A stretch of 64,000 nt of DNA from Bryobacteraceae bacterium (GCA_019752335.1 JAIEMJ010000002.1:43340-107339); one strand, 5' to 3'. Positions 1 through 8,659 are shown, counted from the first letter of the stretch. The notes: a model not told the origin generated them from the letters alone. Translations and numbers: made by a program.

Positions 1-1
1 T

Positions 2-169
2 TCCCTCGGCAAGTGGGAAGAAGCACTGCCGTTGCTGGAGAAAGTGCGCGACAGTCCAGACGCCGTGCCGGTAGTGAAGCAGGCGGCGGCGCAGGAGCGC
101 GTGAAGGCGCTCATGGCCCAGAAGAAAGCGGCCACGCCGCCGCCCCCGCCTCCCACGCCGAAGCCGTAA
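2..169 (+). CDS. C-terminal fragment of a TPR-like protein (5' end outside window)
   Basis: An open frame enters from the left edge and stops with TAA at 167-169. The visible 55 residues begin GKWEEALPLLEKVRDSPD, which looks like the first helix of a tetratricopeptide repeat. A second charged helix follows, and the protein ends in a proline tail (TPPPPPPTPKP). No start is visible. The frame ends 12 nt before rnc on the same strand, so the two may be co-transcribed. Only the TPR-like character can be inferred; the protein's role cannot be judged from this fragment. Confidence 0.6.
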   Translation, partial: SLGKWEEALPLLEKVRDSPDAVPVVKQAAAQERVKALMAQKKAATPPPPPPTPKP

Positions 170-181
170 ACACTCCTCAGC

Positions 182-916
182 ATGAAGACACAGCGGCCGG
201 CGGAACCTGACTTATGCCCTCTCGAACATCGTTTGGGCCACGCTTTCGCCGACCGCTCTCTGCTCCGCCAAGCCCTCTCCCACCGTTCCTACGCCGCCGA
301 AAAAGTCGGTGGCGCCGCCCCGCTTTCTGACCAAAACGAGCAACTCGAACACCTCGGCGACTCGGTGCTCGGCTTCCTCGTCAGCGAGTATTTGTTCCGC
401 CGCTTCACCGCCGTTCCTGAAGGCCGCCTCACCCAGATGAAGGCGGAACTGGTGAACGCCACCCACCTGTACCGAACCGCGCTACGCCTCGAATTGGGCC
501 AGTTTCTTCTGCTCGGCAAGACCGAGGAAGTGAACGGTGGCCGGGCGAAGAAGGCCCTGCTTGCCAACGCCGTGGAGGCTCTGATTGCGGCGCTGTATCT
601 CGATGGCGGCCTCGAGCGCGTGCGCCACTTTGTCTTGAACGAAATCGTGGGCGACTTCAGCCCGTTTGAGCCGCTGCCCGATATCTCCGCCGCCGACTTC
701 AAGGGCGCCTTGCAGGAGATCGCCCGGCTGCACAAGCTGCCGCCGCCACACTACGCCGTGGTGCGGGAGGACGGGCCGCAACACGCGAAGACCTTTACGG
801 TGGAGGTCCGCGTGGGCGACTTTCAGAGCTGCGCCGAAAGTTCCACCAAGAAGGAGGCCAGTCAGATGGCCGCCAAGGAAGTCCTGCGGCAGATTACGGC
901 TCCGGACTCGCCTTAG
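182..916 (+). CDS. rnc: Ribonuclease III
   Basis: The double-stranded RNA endonuclease that processes rRNA precursors and structured mRNAs. The 244 residues fit the family. The catalytic domain carries the signature NEQLEHLGDSVL at residues 52-63 (canonical NERLEFLGDAVL). A second metal-site segment at 127-142 reads LANAVEALIAALYLDG. A C-terminal double-stranded-RNA-binding domain starts near residue 172 (DFKGALQEIARLHKLP) and ends with the KKEASQMAAKEVL helix. Oddity: the position that is usually Asp three residues before the catalytic Glu of the second segment (E. coli D114/E117) is Asn129 here, while Glu132 is kept. The 3' end overlaps motB tail to tail by 23 bp. Confidence 0.93.
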   Translation: MKTQRPAEPDLCPLEHRLGHAFADRSLLRQALSHRSYAAEKVGGAAPLSDQNEQLEHLGDSVLGFLVSEYLFRRFTAVPEGRLTQMKAELVNATHLYRTALRLELGQFLLLGKTEEVNGGRAKKALLANAVEALIAALYLDGGLERVRHFVLNEIVGDFSPFEPLPDISAADFKGALQEIARLHKLPPPHYAVVREDGPQHAKTFTVEVRVGDFQSCAESSTKKEASQMAAKEVLRQITAPDSP

Positions 917-1832
917 TCCGGCGCTTGCGCTTTGGTTTGGCCGCCGGTTCCTTGGCGGGTGGGTTCGTCGCGGCGGGCGCTTCCTTGGCCTTATTCTGCG
1001 CCTGTTTGATCTTTTCGGGCTCCGTCGCCAAGCCGAACTGATTCAGGATGATGATATCGACGCGCCGGTTCTTCGCCCGTCCCTCAGCCGAACCATTGTC
1101 GGCGATGGGCACCGTATCGGCATAACCCGCCACTGCCATGTTTCCCCGGCTCACGCCGAATTTCTGTTCGAGTAACTCGAGCATCGCAATCGAACGAGCG
1201 GCGGCTAAGCTCCAGTTACTCGGAAAGCGCTTCGAGCGAATCGGAATGGCGTCGGTATGGCCTTCCAGGCGCACCGGATTCTTCAATTTCCGAATGGAAT
1301 CCGCTACTTTCTCGATAATCGGATAGGCCTCCTGATTGATCGCATCGCTCGCCGCGGGAAAGAAGGCGGCTTCTTTCATGCTCACGACGAGTCCGCGGGG
1401 TTCGAGACTGACATCCAGTTTCCCGTCGGCGATCTCTTTTTGTAAGTCGCCCGAGAGCGCCTGGAAAGAAGGCAGTAACTCCACCACCGCGGCTTGCGCG
1501 GCGCTTTCTTTCGGCGGGGGCGGCGTTTTGTCTTTTTTGTTTTCCGGTACCTTGGGCTCCTGCGGCGCACCCTGATAAGGCTTCGCTTCGCGCAGGTGAA
1601 TGTCCTGGTTGTCTTTGGACTTACCCAGAAAACCAGCGACCGTGGTGACGAGCGTCCCCTGGTTGATGGCTTCCTTCACCGCTGCCGCCACCACCTTCTG
1701 CTTGTCCTTATCGGCGTGTGAGGTGGCGAACATCACCACGAAGAAGGCGAACAATAGTGTAATGAAATCGGCATAGGAGACCAGCCAACGCTCATGGTTG
1801 GCATGTTCCGGATGCTTTACTTTGCGCGCCAC
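894..1832 (-). CDS. motB: Flagellar motor stator protein MotB (OmpA/MotB family)
   Basis: The stator subunit that anchors the MotA channel to peptidoglycan. The 312 residues show a short basic N-terminus and one membrane helix at about 18-40. The SYADF motif places the ion-binding Asp at residue 22. A Lys/Pro-rich linker follows (KKDKTPPPPKES). The C-terminal OmpA-like peptidoglycan-binding domain (about 150-275) contains LEGHTDAIP, WSLAAARS and GRAKNRRVDI. The basic Lys/Arg-rich tail is unusually long. It lies 4 nt downstream of motA in a flbD-motA-motB unit; no other flagellar genes are in the window. Confidence 0.9.
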   Translation of the reverse strand: MARKVKHPEHANHERWLVSYADFITLLFAFFVVMFATSHADKDKQKVVAAAVKEAINQGTLVTTVAGFLGKSKDNQDIHLREAKPYQGAPQEPKVPENKKDKTPPPPKESAAQAAVVELLPSFQALSGDLQKEIADGKLDVSLEPRGLVVSMKEAAFFPAASDAINQEAYPIIEKVADSIRKLKNPVRLEGHTDAIPIRSKRFPSNWSLAAARSIAMLELLEQKFGVSRGNMAVAGYADTVPIADNGSAEGRAKNRRVDIIILNQFGLATEPEKIKQAQNKAKEAPAATNPPAKEPAAKPKRKRRTKASPEP

Positions 1833-1836
1833 CGGC

Positions 1837-2646
1837 CTAGGCCTTGGCCTTCTTCGCCGCCGCCGCCACCTCGGCCGATGGCAGGAAGGCTTCCAGCTTC
1901 ACGCGCAGTAACTTCGGGTTCATGCCTTCCACAATGCCCGTGACGCCTTCCATCGTTAACTCCATCAAGCGGACCTCCTCGTGCGTGCGCGCCTTGATCT
2001 TATTTGCCGCCGGAAGTAAAACAATATTCGCCAGGGCCACTCCGTAGACGGTGGCCACGAACGATACCGCGATCCCATGGCCCACTTCGTTGACGTCCGA
2101 GAGATTCTTCATCACCTGAATGAGCCCCAGCACGGCCCCGATAATTCCAATTGTCGGCGCATAGCCGCCGGCGGACTCAAATACCTTGGCCTCCTGATCG
2201 GCGTGGCTCTCGACGGCCGTCATTTCGAGTTCCAGCATGGTGCGAATATCCTGTAAGTCCGCCCCATCCATCGCCAGCGACAGTGCCTTCTTAAGGAAAG
2301 GATCCTCGAGCGCCTGCACCTCGCGCTCGAGCGCAACAATGCCTGATTTCCTGGCCTTGGTGGCGAAGTCGATCAGTGCTTCGATCCGTTGGTTCAGATT
2401 GTGCGCCGGCTCAAACAACACCGACACAAAACGTTTGGCAGCCGCCAGGAGTGTCGGCATCGGCGTATTCACCATCACGGAACCCAGCGTGCCGCCCACC
2501 ACAATGAGCGCGGCGGTGACTTGCACCACGTCCTTGATTTGGCCGCCCTCCAGCAGCAGACCACCCAAAATGCCAGCCGCCGCCAGCACAATGCCGCCGA
2601 TCGTAGCGAAGTCCGGACGTAACCCTGCTGCCTTCGTCTCGGCCAT
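1837..2646 (-). CDS. motA: Flagellar motor stator protein MotA
   Basis: The ion-channel stator subunit of the flagellar motor (MotA/TolQ/ExbB superfamily). In 269 residues there are two N-terminal membrane helices (about 15-33 and 38-58), a cytoplasmic loop rich in charged residues, and two further helices. These lie around the hallmark stretch ESAGGYAPTIGIIGAVLGLI and at GIAVSFVATVYGVALANIV. It lies between flbD (3 nt upstream) and motB (4 nt downstream), the usual order for this pair. Coupling ion (H+ or Na+) cannot be assigned by eye. Confidence 0.92.
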   Translation of the reverse strand: MAETKAAGLRPDFATIGGIVLAAAGILGGLLLEGGQIKDVVQVTAALIVVGGTLGSVMVNTPMPTLLAAAKRFVSVLFEPAHNLNQRIEALIDFATKARKSGIVALEREVQALEDPFLKKALSLAMDGADLQDIRTMLELEMTAVESHADQEAKVFESAGGYAPTIGIIGAVLGLIQVMKNLSDVNEVGHGIAVSFVATVYGVALANIVLLPAANKIKARTHEEVRLMELTMEGVTGIVEGMNPKLLRVKLEAFLPSAEVAAAAKKAKA

Positions 2647-2649
2647 GCC

Positions 2650-2862
2650 TTACTTACTCTCCGCGGGAAATGTCCGCCAGGCGCAGCCAATGGAGCGCCG
2701 GAAGTCTAATATCTTCTCGATCACCGCATCCGGCGTCTCCAGGACCACGAATTTTTGTCCGGTTGTCATGCAGATTACCGTATCGGGCGTATTTTCCACG
2801 TGTTCAATCAAGTCGGAGTTCAGCACCAACGGGGCGCGGTTCAAGCGCGTCAAGCGAATCAT
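2650..2862 (-). CDS. flbD: FlbD-family flagellar protein
   Basis: A small protein of 70 residues with the FlbD pattern: MIRLTRLNRAPLVLNSDLIE, then VENTPDTVICMTTGQKFVV, then a C-terminal helix with IEKILDFRRSI. The frame stays open upstream, but the internal ATG at 2862 is preferred. It matches the family's N-terminus exactly and has a GAAGGAAA ribosome site a few bases before it. FlbD proteins commonly sit directly before motA and are small flagellar accessory proteins of poorly defined role. It is the first gene of flbD-motA-motB. Confidence 0.82.
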   Translation of the reverse strand: MIRLTRLNRAPLVLNSDLIEHVENTPDTVICMTTGQKFVVLETPDAVIEKILDFRRSIGCAWRTFPAESK

Positions 2863-2947
2863 TGTTTCCTTCTCTAATCCCAGTAGTTCCTTATCGTCCA
2901 ACTTGCCGTTTTCGAGAGTTCCTCACGAAGCCCTGGCGCCCACCGAT

Positions 2948-3187
2948 ATGCCTCTCGTGAACGGGAACCATGAAGTACCAACACTAGCGTCGAATCTTCT
3001 TTCGGCCTTGCTCCATCGGCCGGACCTGGTGGAGACCGCAGTGCGCGCCATCAAGGCCGTCGCCTTGCCCGTGCCACTTGCTGAAGAGTGGGAGGTGCTC
3101 ACAGCCGTGGCCGGCTCGTTGGGCAACCAACAGGACCTCTCGGCCGAGATCTACTTGCTTCGCCACCTGGCCACCCGCAAGTACTAG
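2948..3187 (+). CDS. Possible small hypothetical protein (79 residues)
   Basis: A short frame divergent from flbD. From residue 15 on it has the composition of a real, mostly helical protein (RPDLVETAVRAIKAV, LAEEWEVLTAVAGSLG, AEIYLLRHLATRKY). No convincing ribosome site precedes the ATG at 2948, and the frame is open upstream, so the start is uncertain. I recognise no family. It may be a remnant of a longer gene, or a chance frame in the gap between flbD and the phosphatase. Confidence 0.35.
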   Translation: MPLVNGNHEVPTLASNLLSALLHRPDLVETAVRAIKAVALPVPLAEEWEVLTAVAGSLGNQQDLSAEIYLLRHLATRKY

Positions 3188-3255
3188 AACAACTCCGTCA
3201 GAACTAAACCGTTTCTCAGTTGAATCCCTGAGGGGTTACCTCGTATCATCAGTCC

Positions 3256-4971
3256 TTGCCACTCCGTAGCCGGCGCGACTTCCTCGGAACCACTTTGGCC
3301 TCCGCCATCGCTGCCTTTGCTGCCGGCACGCCCACGCGCCCTTACCTCCAGAACGTCACCGGCACCTCTGCCACCCTCGTTTGGAGCTCTCCCGGCGTGG
3401 CCGGTCCCGTCGAGTTTGGCCCCGAAGCCGGACCGTTCACGATGATCGCGCCACAGGCCAGCTTCTTCCCCGCCGCTGCTACCGGACTTCCGCAGGGAAT
3501 CTACCTGCATCAGGTGGAACTTACGGGACTGAGCCCGCGCACCACCTATCGCTACCGCGTGGCGGGCAGCTTTTTGCCCGCGAAGTTCCGCACGCCGGGT
3601 TCCGGGCACTCCCGCATTCTGGCCTTCGGCGACTCCGGCGCTGAAACCGACGAGCAAAGGCAACTCGCCGCCCGCATGACGGCGCGCGAGCCCGACCTGA
3701 TTCTGCACACCGGGGACTTGGTCTATCCCGCTGGTGATGCCGATACCTACCTGCGCAAGTACTTTGGCCTCTATCAGGACCTCTTCGCCACGGCGCCGGC
3801 TTTCCCGTGCCCGGGCAACCACGACTACTATGCCGACCAAGGGCACATGTTTGTGGAGTTTAACCGGGTCCCCCGCGAGTCAGTGCCGGAGGAGGGTTAC
3901 GGCCGTTACTACAGCTTCGACTGGGAAAACGCCCACATCGCCGTGATCGACAGCAATGCGCCCCTGGAGGAAGCCGCCGCTGGCCGGGGACCGATGCTCG
4001 ACTGGCTCGACCGCGACCTCGCCACGAGCCAGGCCTACTGGCGTATCGTCATGTTTCACCATCCGCCCTACGCGGGCGGGCCCAACCAGGACGATCCCCT
4101 CTGCGCTCTTGTGCGCCGCCACGTGGTGCCGATTCTGGAGCGTCATCAGGTCGACTTGGTCTTGAGTGGCCACGAGCACAACTATCAGCGCACGTACCCG
4201 CTGAACGGCATCGTCTACCTGACGACCGGCGGCGGAGGCGCGAGCATTTATCCGACGATGCCGAGGCAGGAAGCCCGGGTGCAGCGGGCGCGTCATCATT
4301 TCCTCGAGGCCCAACTCGAACCCACCGCGCTGACGGTGCAGGCCATCGGTCTGGACGGCCAGGCTTTTGACACGCTTCGCCTCGCGCCGAAGCCGCGTCT
4401 GAGCGGCCCGGCGGCCAGTGCGGCGTATCCTGCCGCTGGCATGGCGCCGGGGGGGCTGGCGACGGTGATGGGCCGCAGTCTTGCGCCCAGCGAAGTTCGC
4501 GGCGAGTCCGGTTCCGGGGCCAACTCCGGAGTGCGGGTGCTGGTGAACGGCTTGCCGGCGGCGGTGCTCTATGCGAACGCTAACCAGGTGAATTTCCGCG
4601 TGCCCGCGGTGGCGTTGGGCCCCGGTATGCTTCGCATCGAAACCGCCAACGGCGCCGTGGACCTGGCGTGCGACATCGCCCCGACCGCCCCGGCCCTCTT
4701 TCCCGGCCTCTTCGACGACGCGGGCCGTCAGGTGACGACGGAGAGTCCGGCTGCGGCGGGTAGCCGCCTGACGGCTTTCTTTACCGGACTCGGGCAAGGG
4801 AGCAGCATCTCCGGCCAAGTGGGCGGCGCCGAGGTCGCGGTGGATGTCTTGCCAGTGGCTGCTCAACCGGGTCTTCACCGCGTGAGTTTCACCGCGCAGG
4901 CCGCGGGAGAATTCTTGCTTTTCGTGGACGGCCGGGCCAGCAATGCCATTCCCGTTTCCGTCGCCCGCTGA
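3256..4971 (+). CDS. Tat-exported purple-acid-phosphatase-like metallophosphoesterase with TIGR03437-type C-terminal domain
   Basis: A predicted periplasmic or secreted phosphoesterase of 571 residues. The TTG start gives a Tat signal (SRRDFLG near residue 5). A fibronectin-like N-terminal domain follows (about 27-115, PYLQNVTGTSATLVWSS). The calcineurin-type metal site reads FGDSG, HTGDLVY, PGNHDYY, MFHHPPY and SGHEHNYQRTYP. Residues from about 378 form a separate domain with Y/AAGMAPGGLATVMGRSLAP, NANQVNFRVP and FFTGLGQGS, the pattern of the Solibacter-expanded TIGR03437 domain, also seen in the protein at 47836-49593. The substrate is unknown. The genes on both sides are unrelated. Confidence 0.85.
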   Translation: MPLRSRRDFLGTTLASAIAAFAAGTPTRPYLQNVTGTSATLVWSSPGVAGPVEFGPEAGPFTMIAPQASFFPAAATGLPQGIYLHQVELTGLSPRTTYRYRVAGSFLPAKFRTPGSGHSRILAFGDSGAETDEQRQLAARMTAREPDLILHTGDLVYPAGDADTYLRKYFGLYQDLFATAPAFPCPGNHDYYADQGHMFVEFNRVPRESVPEEGYGRYYSFDWENAHIAVIDSNAPLEEAAAGRGPMLDWLDRDLATSQAYWRIVMFHHPPYAGGPNQDDPLCALVRRHVVPILERHQVDLVLSGHEHNYQRTYPLNGIVYLTTGGGGASIYPTMPRQEARVQRARHHFLEAQLEPTALTVQAIGLDGQAFDTLRLAPKPRLSGPAASAAYPAAGMAPGGLATVMGRSLAPSEVRGESGSGANSGVRVLVNGLPAAVLYANANQVNFRVPAVALGPGMLRIETANGAVDLACDIAPTAPALFPGLFDDAGRQVTTESPAAAGSRLTAFFTGLGQGSSISGQVGGAEVAVDVLPVAAQPGLHRVSFTAQAAGEFLLFVDGRASNAIPVSVAR

Positions 4972-4980
4972 CGTTTCGGC

Positions 4981-5424
4981 TTATTCGGGCGGGGCGCCGA
5001 GGGGGCTGACGGGGCAGCCTTCGGTGACGACGGTGTAGCTGATGCCGGAGATCTTCCAGCCGGACGCGGTCTTCACCAAGTCGACCGCGTCGATGCCGCA
5101 ATGGGTGCGTTGGCCGTCGCGGTGGAAGTCGTAGGGAGCCCAGAGGGTGGCCATGCGGCCGTCAACGCGGACTTCGGGCTTCCACATACGTTCCAGGATC
5201 TTGCCCTTGATAGTGGGTAGCCGCTCCGCGAATTGGGCCAGCGTGCTGGACGCGCCAGGTTCGGCGCCGGTGGCGCGGACGACGAAGACGCGGCCTTCGG
5301 GGATGGTGAGGGCGGCTGCGGCGGCGCCATCGTGGGCGGCCATGGCGTCAAAGAGCTTCTGGACGGTCGATACGACTTGCTGTTCCTCTGGGGTGAGGGC
5401 GAGAAGGAAGAGAAGGAGCCACAT
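4981..5424 (-). CDS. Small exported NTF2/SnoaL-like protein, function unknown
   Basis: 147 residues with a very short hydrophobic N-terminus (MWLLLFLLAL) that resembles a minimal signal peptide or anchor. This is followed by a helix (VVSTVQKLFDAMAAHDGAAAAALT) and an alternating strand pattern ending in DLVKTASGWKISGISY. That layout is typical of the SnoaL/DUF4440 NTF2-like fold, but no catalytic residues can be assigned. The start lies 17 nt after the 3' end of the selenocysteine tRNA on the same strand, so both may lie on one transcript. It is convergent with the phosphatase. Confidence 0.6.
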   Translation of the reverse strand: MWLLLFLLALTPEEQQVVSTVQKLFDAMAAHDGAAAAALTIPEGRVFVVRATGAEPGASSTLAQFAERLPTIKGKILERMWKPEVRVDGRMATLWAPYDFHRDGQRTHCGIDAVDLVKTASGWKISGISYTVVTEGCPVSPLGAPPE

Positions 5425-5441
5425 GGGGCGAGTGTAGCAGG

Positions 5442-5537
5442 TGGCGGGAACCAGTCGAAGTCGAATCGACCAACGCGCCGTTGAGGACGTTCATCGGTTT
5501 TGAAGACCGAGCCTACCACCGGGTAAGATTGGCTCCC
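5442..5537 (-). tRNA. selC: tRNA-Sec (selenocysteine, anticodon UCA)
   Basis: Read on the minus strand, 96 nt fold into the special selenocysteine tRNA form. The 8-bp acceptor stem pairs GGGAGCCA with TGGTTCCC (one G-U). A 6-bp D stem CTTACC/GGTAGG closes the 4-nt loop CGGT, as in E. coli selC. The anticodon stem TCGGT/ACCGA holds loop CTTCAAA with anticodon TCA at 5501-5503. A long variable arm of about 23 nt follows. The T arm GTCGA-TTCGACT-TCGAC is perfect, and GCCA is encoded at the 3' end. The 8+5 acceptor/T arrangement is diagnostic for bacterial tRNA-Sec. It implies UGA recoding in this genome; selA, selB, selD and selenoprotein genes are not in the window. Confidence 0.93.
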
Positions 5538-5543
5538 AGCCTG

Positions 5544-5549
5544 ATTTTA
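5544..5549 (-). promoter_or_regulatory. -10 element of the selC promoter
   Basis: On the minus strand TAAAAT ends 6 nt before the first base of the tRNA, the right distance for transcription to start at or next to the mature 5' end. The hexamer 17 nt upstream (TTCGCG) is a weak -35. Confidence 0.5.
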
Positions 5550-5590
5550 GCAAGCCTAAGGGCAGCCGCGAATTCCGCCGATAGACCGAT

Positions 5591-6568
5591 GTGGTGCGGC
5601 AAGAAGAATCTATTCTGGTGCTGATCCCAGTCTTCAACGACTGGGAGGCGGCGGGCCAGGTCGTGAGCGCGCTTGACCGGCAGGAAGGCGCGCGGAACTG
5701 GAGCGTGCTGTTGCTGGATGACGGCTCCACCGAGCCGGCTCCGGCGGCGTTCGCGAGTGGCCTGCGCAGTCTGGCGCGGGTGAGTGTGTTGCGCATGCGG
5801 CGGAACCTGGGGCATCAGCGATCGATCGCGATCGGGCTCACCGAGGCGCCTAAGTTCGCGCCGTCGGCGGTGGTGGTGATGGACGGCGACGGTGAGGACG
5901 CACCGGAGCATGTGAGCCTGCTGGTGGAGCGCTGGCGGCAGGAACCGGGGCGGATCGTGTTCGCGGAACGGCGCAAGCGCATGGAGAGCCTCAGCTTCCG
6001 GGTGATGTACCACGCCTACCGTTTGCTGCACCGGCTGCTGACGGGGATCAGTGTCCGGGTGGGTAACTTCAGCGTGGTGCCGGCCGCGGCGCTGCCCGCC
6101 TTGGCGGCGAGTCCGGATTTGTGGAACCACTATGCGGCGGCGGTGTTCCGCCTGCGTTGGCCCACCGCGACGCTGCCCTTGGACCGGGGGCGGCGCTACG
6201 CGGGGCAATCGAAGATGAACTTCGCGGCGCTGTGGGTACACGGGCTGAGTGCGATCTCCGTGTTTGCGGACTTGGCCGGCGCGCGGCTGATGGCCTTGGC
6301 GGTGTCGCTGCTGCCGGTGGCGGCCATGGTGGCCTGGCTATGGCCCGCGGCGGCTTGGAGCGCGCTGGTGGGCGCGGTGCTGCTGTGCGCGCAGACGGCG
6401 GCCTTCCTGTTGCAAACGGTGAGTGCGCGCAGCCAGATGAACTTTCTGCCGGCCCGGGACGCGAGCTTCTTCGCGGCGGGCCTGACGACCCTCTATCAAC
6501 GCCCGTCAACGGACGGGTTGGAGCAACTACAAGCATGGCTAGCATCCCCTACCCCGGCCTCGAACTGA
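5591..6568 (+). CDS. Family 2 glycosyltransferase (dolichol-phosphate-mannose-synthase-like, membrane anchored)
   Basis: Transfers a sugar from a nucleotide sugar, probably to a polyprenyl phosphate carrier at the inner membrane. The 325 residues start at GTG. The GT-A fold is shown by ILVLIPVFNDWEAAG, the metal/nucleotide motif LLLDDGST near residue 40, and VVVMDGDGEDAPEH near residue 100. Two hydrophobic segments near the C-terminus (about 240-285) anchor it, as in DPM1/GtrB-like enzymes. Its 3' end overlaps the methyltransferase start by 34 bp, and a GT39-like membrane protein follows, so the three genes probably form one glycolipid or cell-envelope unit. Confidence 0.82.
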   Translation: MVRQEESILVLIPVFNDWEAAGQVVSALDRQEGARNWSVLLLDDGSTEPAPAAFASGLRSLARVSVLRMRRNLGHQRSIAIGLTEAPKFAPSAVVVMDGDGEDAPEHVSLLVERWRQEPGRIVFAERRKRMESLSFRVMYHAYRLLHRLLTGISVRVGNFSVVPAAALPALAASPDLWNHYAAAVFRLRWPTATLPLDRGRRYAGQSKMNFAALWVHGLSAISVFADLAGARLMALAVSLLPVAAMVAWLWPAAAWSALVGAVLLCAQTAAFLLQTVSARSQMNFLPARDASFFAAGLTTLYQRPSTDGLEQLQAWLASPTPASN

Positions 6569-7227
6569 AGCTCTTTGAGCAGGCACACAACTGGAAGAGC
6601 TACTGGAGCGGCCGCATCGCGCCGCACGTGCGTGGCGCGGTGCTCGAAGTGGGCGCCGGCATCGGCGCGAATACGCGCCTGTTGGCGCAACTCGACTATG
6701 CGCGGTGGACGTGCTTGGAGCCGGATCCAAGCCTGGCCAAGCAGATCGAACTGCCGGCGGGCGGGCGTCACGAAGTGACTTTGGGAACGGTGGCGGACCT
6801 GCCGCCGGACCAGCGTTTCGACGCGATCCTGTACATCGATGTCCTGGAGCACATTGAGGACGACCGCGCGGAGATGGCGCGTGCGGCGGCCCGGCTGCAG
6901 CCGGGCGGCCATCTGATGGTGCTCTCGCCCGCGCATCCGTTCCTCTTTACGCCGTTCGACGCGGCGATTGGCCACTTCCGCCGCTACACGCGCGCGACGC
7001 TGCGGCAGGCGGCGCCCGCGGGCGTGTGTGAGGTAAGCGTCGACTATCTGGATTCGATGGGCGTGCTGGCCGTCTTGGGAAACCGGTTGGTGTTGGGGCA
7101 AAGCATGCCCAACGCCCGGCAGATCAGCGTCTGGGACCGCTGGCTGGTGCCGCCTTCGCGCTGGACGGATCGGCTGACGATGGGGCACCTAGGCAAGAGC
7201 GTGCTCGGGGTGTGGAGGAAGGATTGA
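6535..7227 (+). CDS. SAM-dependent class I methyltransferase
   Basis: 230 residues. The SAM-binding loop is VLEVGAGIGANTRLLAQ (about residues 36-52), the acidic end of strand 2 is CLEPDPSLA, and the motif-IV-like segment is FDAILYIDVLEHIEDD. Near residue 135 it has FTPFDAAIGHFRRYTR, a pattern common in methyltransferases beside GT2 enzymes. The ATG at 6535 gives the family-typical N-terminus; the frame upstream of it only shadows the glycosyltransferase. It overlaps the preceding gene by 34 bp and the next by 16 bp. The acceptor is unknown, perhaps the glycan or lipid made by its neighbours. Confidence 0.8.
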   Translation: MASIPYPGLELKLFEQAHNWKSYWSGRIAPHVRGAVLEVGAGIGANTRLLAQLDYARWTCLEPDPSLAKQIELPAGGRHEVTLGTVADLPPDQRFDAILYIDVLEHIEDDRAEMARAAARLQPGGHLMVLSPAHPFLFTPFDAAIGHFRRYTRATLRQAAPAGVCEVSVDYLDSMGVLAVLGNRLVLGQSMPNARQISVWDRWLVPPSRWTDRLTMGHLGKSVLGVWRKD

Positions 7228-8659
7228 GGCTGCCCGCGACGGTCTTCCTGGTGGTGCTGACGCTGCTGTTTCTGCTCGAAGGCTCGCGGGTGGTCTTCAC
7301 GAACGACGAAGGCATCATCCTTGAGGCGGCGCAGAGGATGGCGCGTGGGGAGCGGCTGTATGTCGACTTCTTCGGCTACATGAGTCCGGGCGGCTATTGG
7401 TTGCAGAGCCTGGCGTTTCGGGGTCTGGGAATCAGTCTGGCGGCGGCGCGGGCGGTGGTCTTTACGGACTTTGCCTTGCAATCGGCGGTACTGGCGTGGC
7501 TGGTGAGGCGCTGGGCGTCGCGGCGGGCGGCAATTCTGGCGGTGGTGATCTTCGTGGGCTTGCACGTGCCGCAGCCGGGGCTGCTGACGGCGCAGCATCG
7601 CTGGGACTCGGCGGCGCTGGCGATGCTCTCGGCGGCGTTCGTGACGGGCGGCTGGTTTGCGCTGGCGGGCGCTTGCGCGGCGATGGCGGCGATCTGCACG
7701 CCCTCGGTGGGGCTGGTGACGGTGGTGACGGTAACCTGGCTGGCATACCGGCGTGCCTGGACGGACCTGCCACGCTACCTGGGCGGCGCGCTGGGCGCGG
7801 GTTTGGCCGCGCTACTGATCCTCGTGGTCTCGGGGAACGCCGGAGGCTTCTTCGCGCAGATGCAGTGGCTGCGGGAGCACTACTCGGCGGTGAACGTGAT
7901 GGCGTACGGCAGCATCATGGGTGGCTGGGGCGCGTTGCTGCCAGGATGGGGACCGGAGGCGTTGGTGAGCGGCGTGTTGCTCGTGGGGTTGGCGCTGCCC
8001 GCGCTGTTGCCGGTGCTGGTGGTGCCCTGGGGCATCTGGCGTGCGCGGACGGAACCTGGGTGGGGCTACCTCGCCCTGGTGGTGCTGGCGCTGGTGGCGT
8101 CGGCGTACCCGCGCGCGGACGTGATGCACCTGGCCTTCTTCGTGTCGTTACCCCTGGCGCTGGGGACCGTGTTGATCGCGCAACAGCGTTGGGCGGGCTA
8201 TGTCGCCGTGGGGCTCAGCGTCATCGTGCTGCTGTACGGGGCCGGCTATGCGGCGGCGCGTTGGCGGGAGAGCCGGGTGCCATCGGTGGTGGGCACGCTG
8301 CGGACGTCGGCGCCGGAACTAGGCGACATGCTGGCGCGAGTGCGCCCGGGCGCGGGGCTCTACGTGCATCCCTACATGCCGCTGTTCTACTTCCTGACGC
8401 AGGCCAAGAATCCGACGCGGTACTCGTATCTGAATCCGGGCATGATGGCGGCGGAAGAAGAGCGACAGACGTTAGCCGACCTGGAACAACGCCCGCCGGA
8501 GTGGGTGCTATACCTGCCTTTGAGCCGCGAGGAGTTCTTGCGGGTGTTTCCGTCCGCGACGGGGCTCGATGAGCGTTACCGGCTCATCGAAGCATGGATT
8601 GAGCGGCACTATGTGGCCGCGGGCGTGACGGTGTCGGGGTATCAGTTGCGCCAGCGGCG

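Noticed and set aside
2237..2947. Upstream extension of the small plus-strand ORF at 2948 through motA and flbD
   Set aside because: It is antisense to two well-supported flagellar genes and has shadow-type composition (Ser/Arg-rich).
4981..5424. Possible selenoprotein next to selC
   Set aside because: The gene ends with TAA, has no in-frame TGA and no hairpin resembling a SECIS was seen; adjacency to selC is not evidence for selenocysteine.
6121..6534. N-terminal extension of the methyltransferase gene
   Set aside because: The extension is Gly/Ala/Arg-rich shadow of the glycosyltransferase frame; the family N-terminus begins at 6535.
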